In this document: positions 37,383-40,905 of the stretch, piece by piece
How positions within the stretch are numbered: position 1 is the first letter of the stretch
How the letters are laid out: every line of letters starts with the position of its first letter
DNA from: a virus
Length of the DNA stretch: 40,905 nt
Virus record (IMG/VR): IMGVR_UViG_3300027854_000001
Span: 1-40,905 of that record
Strand: one strand, 5' to 3'
Made by a program: the position numbers and the translations under genes
The notes under the pieces: generated by a model
What the model was told of the DNA's origin: nothing
Databases searched by the model: none
Seen by the model: only the letters and a program-made list of their open reading frames with translations

Positions 37383-37775
37383 ATGGCTGTCGGCAAAACA
37401 TACGATGGTGTGGGAAGTCGCAACGGCATTCTTGGTTTGCCCGACAGTAACGGTGCGTCTTACCAAGCCGATGTTGACCCAAGCAACAATTTGCACGTTA
37501 ATGTGCAGACTGAGCCGGGTGGTGTGCTAAATGCCACAGGGCAAGTATCTGTTGGTAACACTGCAACACAGATCATAGCGGCGGGCACCCGACAAGGTGT
37601 AATGATAACCAACCCATCATCTTCTGTGACAGTTTTTCTCGGAGGTAGTGGTGTAACAACAGGTAACGGTGACGAACTATTACCCGGCACCTCCAAGACT
37701 TATCCTATAGTAAGTGCTGTTTACGGCATTGTTGCTTTAGGTTCGCAGACAGTTTCATACGTTGAGGTTGTGTAA
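37383..37775 (+). CDS. Conserved virion beta-rich protein
   Basis: 130 residues; ATG 37383. The C-terminal half (TATQIIAAGTRQGVMITNP then SVTVFLGGSGVTTGNG and YGIVALGSQTVSYVEVV) matches a small beta-sandwich module seen repeatedly in phage head-fibre or tail-fibre regions. The N-terminus is polar. It lies directly upstream of the SGNH fibre gene and is probably a surface component of the virion. Confidence 0.75.
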   Translation: MAVGKTYDGVGSRNGILGLPDSNGASYQADVDPSNNLHVNVQTEPGGVLNATGQVSVGNTATQIIAAGTRQGVMITNPSSSVTVFLGGSGVTTGNGDELLPGTSKTYPIVSAVYGIVALGSQTVSYVEVV

Positions 37776-37777
37776 TT

Positions 37778-39415
37778 ATGCTTCCTTTAATGGCTAGTGG
37801 TGGGGGTGGTACACCCAACTCTGTTTCCCCAACGTCAGTGTTCCCTTCTGCTGTCACTTCGCTCAATGCGTATGGTGACAGCATTATGGCGGGCACTGTT
37901 CTGCCTTTTGAAAAGATGGTGTGGGCTGAGTTGGTGTCTCAGGCATTACTCAATGCGGCCCTTGCTAACAACTTTGGTACTTCCGGTGCTCGTATCATGG
38001 GCACTGGTTTTTGTGCGTCTGCTTATGCTCAGACCCCAACGGCAGCGGTTGGCTCCATCATTCTGTCAGGTGCAAACGAAGTTGCGGATTGTGTAGGCTC
38101 AGCCACAAATCAGGCAACCATTCAGAGTGCTCAACAGGCTGTGCTTGTTTGGTTAGCTCTGCCCGCTTCACAAAAGGTTATTTATTCGTCAATGAGCACC
38201 ACAGGCTCCGGATGGAGCACGCACACGGCTGTGCAGGTTGGTAACGGCTTAGGCGAGTCGTTTGACAACACGGTTAATGACACCATCTTTGCGACCGTGA
38301 CCGGCTCAGTGATCTATGTGGCCGGTGAAACCCATTCCCCTTACACCAGTCAATTTAGTGTTAAGGTTGATGGGGTTTCGCAAGGCACCTTCAACATTAG
38401 CAATGCACTGAGCAATTCAACCACGGCTTGCCCATGGTGCCTTCGCTTTACTGGATTCACAGCCGCGTCACACACAGTCACCATCACCATTACCACTGGC
38501 ACCGGTAACAACTATACCTTCATTCAGTGGGTTGGTGCAAACGGTACGTCTTCACAGACGCCGTTTGTTGCTGCCTGCACCACGTTGCTTCAGGCCAGCA
38601 ACGCGACCACCATCGGCACGATGAACACCAACCTTTCAACGGTCATCACAAACCTTGCCGCTGATGGGTTGAACGTCGTTAAGGTAGATACCAACTCTGT
38701 GCTTGCACAGAGTCAAACGCCTGATCAATATCAGGACATTTACTATACAGGTGGGGCAGCGGGGTTGCATCCCAGCATTCTTGGTAATGAGATGTTGGCT
38801 GCGTATTTTGTTAAACAGATGTACACGGCAACATCTTTCCCCGCATCTCAGGGAAAGAATGCAGACATATTTACACAGGAGTTGCTAACAGCCGGTGTGA
38901 CAGCAGCGGACCTTGCTGTGTTAGTCAAGCAATTCAGATTCGGTTGCCCACCAACCGGTCAGACCCAAAACAATAATGGGTATCTTGTTACACAGATTAT
39001 ACAATCAACAGGTCAACCCCTTCAGGCCACGCTGAGAAACGTCTTAGCGTCATCTAGTTTCAACGGCACGGCACTTGCGGCTATACAGTCCGGTGTGTCA
39101 TTGGTCGCAGCCGGTGCCAACATTTCAGCCGGTCTGTACAGGATCAGTTACTCAGCCACCATCACACAGGCGGCAACCACATCTTGCACGCTTGGCGGTA
39201 TGACGGTGACGTACACCGACAATGACACCAACGCGAGTGTGACAACGCTGGTAGGTCCAACCAATTCAACAAACGCCATTGGGTCGCAGGTCAATGGTTG
39301 TGTGGTGATTAACGCGAAGACAGGTACGGCAATCACCTTCAGCTTTGGTTACGTCTCATCAGGTGCGACAGCCATGCAGTACGCTTTGCATGTGGGAACG
39401 GAGTTGTTAGGATAA
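37778..39415 (+). CDS. Tail fibre/receptor-binding protein with SGNH hydrolase domain
   Basis: 545 residues; ATG 37778. An SGNH (GDSL-like) esterase domain: nucleophile S35 in AYGDSIMAG, a Gly in NFGTSG, G-A-N-E (98-101) as block III, and H331 in LHPSILGN. The Asp that normally precedes the His by three is Ala328, so the triad may be a dyad. A beta-sandwich insert (about 150-260) interrupts the domain. The C-terminal about 110 residues resemble those of the fibre at 31409-32371. It probably binds and deacetylates a surface polysaccharide. Confidence 0.8.
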   Translation: MLPLMASGGGGTPNSVSPTSVFPSAVTSLNAYGDSIMAGTVLPFEKMVWAELVSQALLNAALANNFGTSGARIMGTGFCASAYAQTPTAAVGSIILSGANEVADCVGSATNQATIQSAQQAVLVWLALPASQKVIYSSMSTTGSGWSTHTAVQVGNGLGESFDNTVNDTIFATVTGSVIYVAGETHSPYTSQFSVKVDGVSQGTFNISNALSNSTTACPWCLRFTGFTAASHTVTITITTGTGNNYTFIQWVGANGTSSQTPFVAACTTLLQASNATTIGTMNTNLSTVITNLAADGLNVVKVDTNSVLAQSQTPDQYQDIYYTGGAAGLHPSILGNEMLAAYFVKQMYTATSFPASQGKNADIFTQELLTAGVTAADLAVLVKQFRFGCPPTGQTQNNNGYLVTQIIQSTGQPLQATLRNVLASSSFNGTALAAIQSGVSLVAAGANISAGLYRISYSATITQAATTSCTLGGMTVTYTDNDTNASVTTLVGPTNSTNAIGSQVNGCVVINAKTGTAITFSFGYVSSGATAMQYALHVGTELLG

Positions 39416-39576
39416 TGTTTGAGAAGATTGAAAAATACGTCAACCTGTTGGTGAAAATAGAGGCCCATGCAATCCTGATGATCCTCACAGGTGTCTTCAT
39501 GTGTCTTCACGGCAACAAAGAAGAAGGTCAGCTAATCATCGGTGCTGGCCTTGCCGTCTTCAAAGGGCACTCTTAA
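39415..39576 (+). CDS. Small membrane protein (holin-like)
   Basis: 53 residues; ATG 39415 overlaps the fibre stop (TAATG). Contains a hydrophobic segment (AHAILMILTGVFMCLHG) and a second weakly hydrophobic one (QLIIGAGLAVFKGHS). The pattern is that of short phage proteins at the end of fibre operons, sometimes annotated as holins. Its 3' end overlaps the convergent integrase gene by 17 bp. Confidence 0.65.
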   Translation: MFEKIEKYVNLLVKIEAHAILMILTGVFMCLHGNKEEGQLIIGAGLAVFKGHS

Positions 39577-40678
39577 CCTTTTCTTCTAACAACCTCATTC
39601 CCTTCAAAGCTTCTTCGGGCATTGCACTCTCATAGTGTTGCTGCGTGACCTGTGTCGTACTGTGGCGCAGCACATCGCGGCCGGCGTTGCTGTTCCCTGT
39701 CAGCGCCCGCAACATCGTCCCAACTCCGCGTCTACCTGCATGGTAGCCCTTCCACGGCAGCCCTGCTTCTACCAGGCAGGGCCGTATCGTTCTAACAGCA
39801 ACGTCCTTCAGGTCTAGGGGGTTGCCTCTCTCGTTCGGAAAGACCCACAAGGCAGAAGTGCTCTTGCCCCGCCACAGCCCCAAAAACAGCCTCACAGGAG
39901 CGATTAGGGGCACAGGCGCGGCACTCTTCAGGGTCTTGGGGGTCACGATATGCCCGCGCACACATGCCCGTCTAACGTGAATAGCATGGTCATCAATATC
40001 ACCCCATTGTAAACCTGCAATCTCACCTTTCCGCAACCCTGCAAAATAGGATAGAGCCATGATGAGTTGACACATTGGATGGTCAACAAGGGCTGAGATG
40101 ACATTCTCAATCTCTTCCAAAGTGTACGATTCTGTCTCACCGTTCGGTAGGGTCTTCCCCAACACCATCGCATCACGGATGGGGTTTGTTTCGCAAGACC
40201 CTATAGCAACCGCATGAGCAAACAAGGCGGAAGCCAGAAACTTTACATGCTGCACGGTACGCGGCCTTAATCTCTTCGCTAGTTGGGTTATCAAAAGAGA
40301 GAAGACCGATGTCTTGTAATTGCTCAATAACTGCTGTGCAAAATGCGTCTTTAGGTGTTGATTCCATATTTGCGTGTACCCCTGCACGGTTGATGGTTTG
40401 AGGTTGGTGGTTATGAACGGCAAATACACCGTATCCCAAAATTCAACCACGGTAAGGCTCTTGACCTGTGGTTGTTCTGTGTTGACCGTTCGCATGAAGT
40501 CTTCGCACAATTCCCGCACTTTCTTAGCGGTTGGTGCTCCGCAGCCTGCGTTGCGATCTTTGCAGCACAGCATGTGCGATTTCTGCTTGCGGGTGCCGTC
40601 CACCATCGCATAGTATCTGACGTGGAAGGCGTTGCTGGCTTCGTAAATGTAACCGCGTTGGTGCCTCATGCAACCCAT
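39560..40678 (-). CDS. int: Tyrosine-family integrase
   Basis: 372 residues from ATG 40678 (an in-frame ATG at 40669 and a TTG at 40687 are alternatives; no clear ribosome site). The N-terminal region has a Cys-containing, probably arm-binding, domain (SHMLCCKDRNAGCG) and the core-binding SAM-like domain follows. The catalytic domain has the first Arg in AGLRKGEIAGL, the His/Arg in YHAGRRGVGT, and the His and nucleophile Tyr in LRHSTTQVTQQHYE. It would catalyse integration at the selC-type attP about 75 bp upstream. Convergent with the late operon. Confidence 0.92.
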   Translation of the reverse strand: MGCMRHQRGYIYEASNAFHVRYYAMVDGTRKQKSHMLCCKDRNAGCGAPTAKKVRELCEDFMRTVNTEQPQVKSLTVVEFWDTVYLPFITTNLKPSTVQGYTQIWNQHLKTHFAQQLLSNYKTSVFSLLITQLAKRLRPRTVQHVKFLASALFAHAVAIGSCETNPIRDAMVLGKTLPNGETESYTLEEIENVISALVDHPMCQLIMALSYFAGLRKGEIAGLQWGDIDDHAIHVRRACVRGHIVTPKTLKSAAPVPLIAPVRLFLGLWRGKSTSALWVFPNERGNPLDLKDVAVRTIRPCLVEAGLPWKGYHAGRRGVGTMLRALTGNSNAGRDVLRHSTTQVTQQHYESAMPEEALKGMRLLEEKVKSAL

Positions 40679-40706
40679 CGTAAGCAACTACCAGAAGCAA
40701 CACAAG

Positions 40707-40720
40707 AGCACGAAAGTGCT
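40707..40720 (+). other. Small hairpin between integrase and attP
   Basis: AGCAC and GTGCT form a five-pair stem closed by a GAAA tetraloop. It lies in the 60-bp space between the integrase start and the tRNA-Sec half. No U-tract follows on either strand. It could be part of the integrase leader or an integrase/excisionase binding site. Confidence 0.3.
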
Positions 40721-40725
40721 ATGAC

Positions 40726-40734
40726 ATGCGATGA
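40726..40734 (+). other. Candidate integrase arm-type site (P arm)
   Basis: ATGCGATGA, one base different from the two ATGCGATGG repeats on the other side of the attP core. It lies about 50 bp left of the anticodon-arm core. Direct repeats flanking a core are typical arm-binding sites of tyrosine integrases. The assignment is inferred from position and repetition only. Confidence 0.45.
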
Positions 40735-40751
40735 AAATTCTGTAAGTTGTT

Positions 40752-40796
40752 GGAAGCGAAGGGAATCCGGTTGGTTCCCCCGGTCTTCAAAACCGG
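40752..40796 (+). other. attP: 5' half of a selenocysteine tRNA gene
   Basis: Read on the plus strand, the segment folds as the 5' half of a bacterial tRNA-Sec: an 8-nt acceptor strand GGAAGCGA (40752-40759), a long D-stem GGGAATC/GGTTCCC (40761-40767 with 40773-40779) closed by the minimal loop CGGTT, and an anticodon arm CCGGT-CTTCAAA-ACCGG (40780-40796) whose loop carries the Sec anticodon TCA (40787-40789). A six- or seven-pair D-stem with a tiny loop is characteristic of tRNA-Sec. No variable arm, T arm or matching 3' acceptor strand follows, so this is half a gene. It lies about 75 bp upstream of the integrase start, as expected of an attachment site. Inference: integration occurs in the anticodon region of host selC and the phage supplies the new 5' half. 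The anticodon-arm portion also occurs at 2-18. Confidence 0.8.
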
Positions 40797-40905
40797 CTGA
40801 TTATCGTGTTTTCAATAGGTTACGGGTGGTAGTTGTTTGCTGAAGTGTGCGCCGTTTGCTGTGGTTTGCAGCGATTATGCGATGGAATATGCGATGGTTT
40901 TTTAG
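40779..40905. repeat. Right copy of 127-bp terminal direct repeat
   Basis: Exact copy of bases 1-127; see the left copy. Joining the two places the integrase gene next to attP and then the distal end of the leftward early operon, a sensible temperate-phage order, which supports circularity. Confidence 0.95.

Noticed and set aside
40752-40905. Complete tRNA-Sec gene carried by the phage
   Set aside because: No variable arm, T arm or 3' acceptor strand TCGCTTCC follows the anticodon arm; only the 5' half is present.
1-40905. CRISPR array, insertion sequence or complete tRNA genes
   Set aside because: No regularly spaced repeats with unique spacers, no transposase frame and no full cloverleaf were found in either strand by eye.

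Overview
The window is a complete 40.8 kb genome of an apparently temperate, short-tailed (podovirus-like) phage. The first 127 bases are repeated exactly at the end (1-127 = 40779-40905), so the contig is circular or circularly permuted. The case for a podovirus is a large portal, an N4-gp56-type major capsid protein, a P22-like head-tail adaptor and tail-hub pair, three internal (ejection-type) virion proteins, and no tape-measure or sheath gene. The case for a temperate phage is a tyrosine integrase, a MerR/AlpA-type excisionase-like gene, and an attP that carries the 5' half of a selenocysteine tRNA gene (selC). The host therefore probably encodes selenocysteine. It cannot be named from the sequence; a free-standing histidine-kinase DHp-like protein and a small host-like motif protein would fit Acidobacteriota or a similar soil phylum, but this is weak inference.

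Layout: (i) 1-230, attP right arm and a strongly structured non-coding element. (ii) 231-13063, leftward (minus) early region, nearly all genes overlapping or within a few bases: PrimPol/helicase, SNF2 helicase, an SSB-like protein, HAD phosphatase, dATP/dGTP diphosphohydrolase-like protein, excisionase-like HTH, metallophosphoesterase, Fis-like HTH, small DNA-binding proteins, family A DNA polymerase and a PD-(D/E)XK nuclease. The last two genes (669-845, 231-452) have their own promoter and palindrome-rich control sequences. (iii) 13064-14113, a 1 kb control region without a convincing gene but with paired TGACA-N5-TGTCA operators, many hairpins and a probable early leftward promoter. (iv) 14114-39576, rightward late region: a host-like small gene, a lysis cassette (Tlde1/L,D-transpeptidase-like enzyme, spanin-like protein, membrane protein), two methyltransferases and a two-domain glycosyltransferase, terminase, portal, scaffold, capsid, connector, tail hub, fibre, acetyltransferase-like protein, ejection proteins, small membrane (holin-candidate) proteins, and an SGNH-hydrolase fibre. 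(v) 39560-40678, the convergent integrase gene, followed by attP.

The most interesting items are: attP holds the 5' half of tRNA-Sec rather than the usual 3' half; two distant minus-strand promoters (868-917 and 36729-36773) share the same architecture, a TGGTTAC box exactly 10 bp upstream of TTGAC(A/T), a 16-bp spacer and an extended -10; the second of these drives an antisense 28-47 residue membrane microprotein hidden inside the late operon; and a methyltransferase/glycosyltransferase cassette lies between the lysis and packaging genes. No CI/Cro-type repressor was recognised, so control of lysogeny is unexplained.
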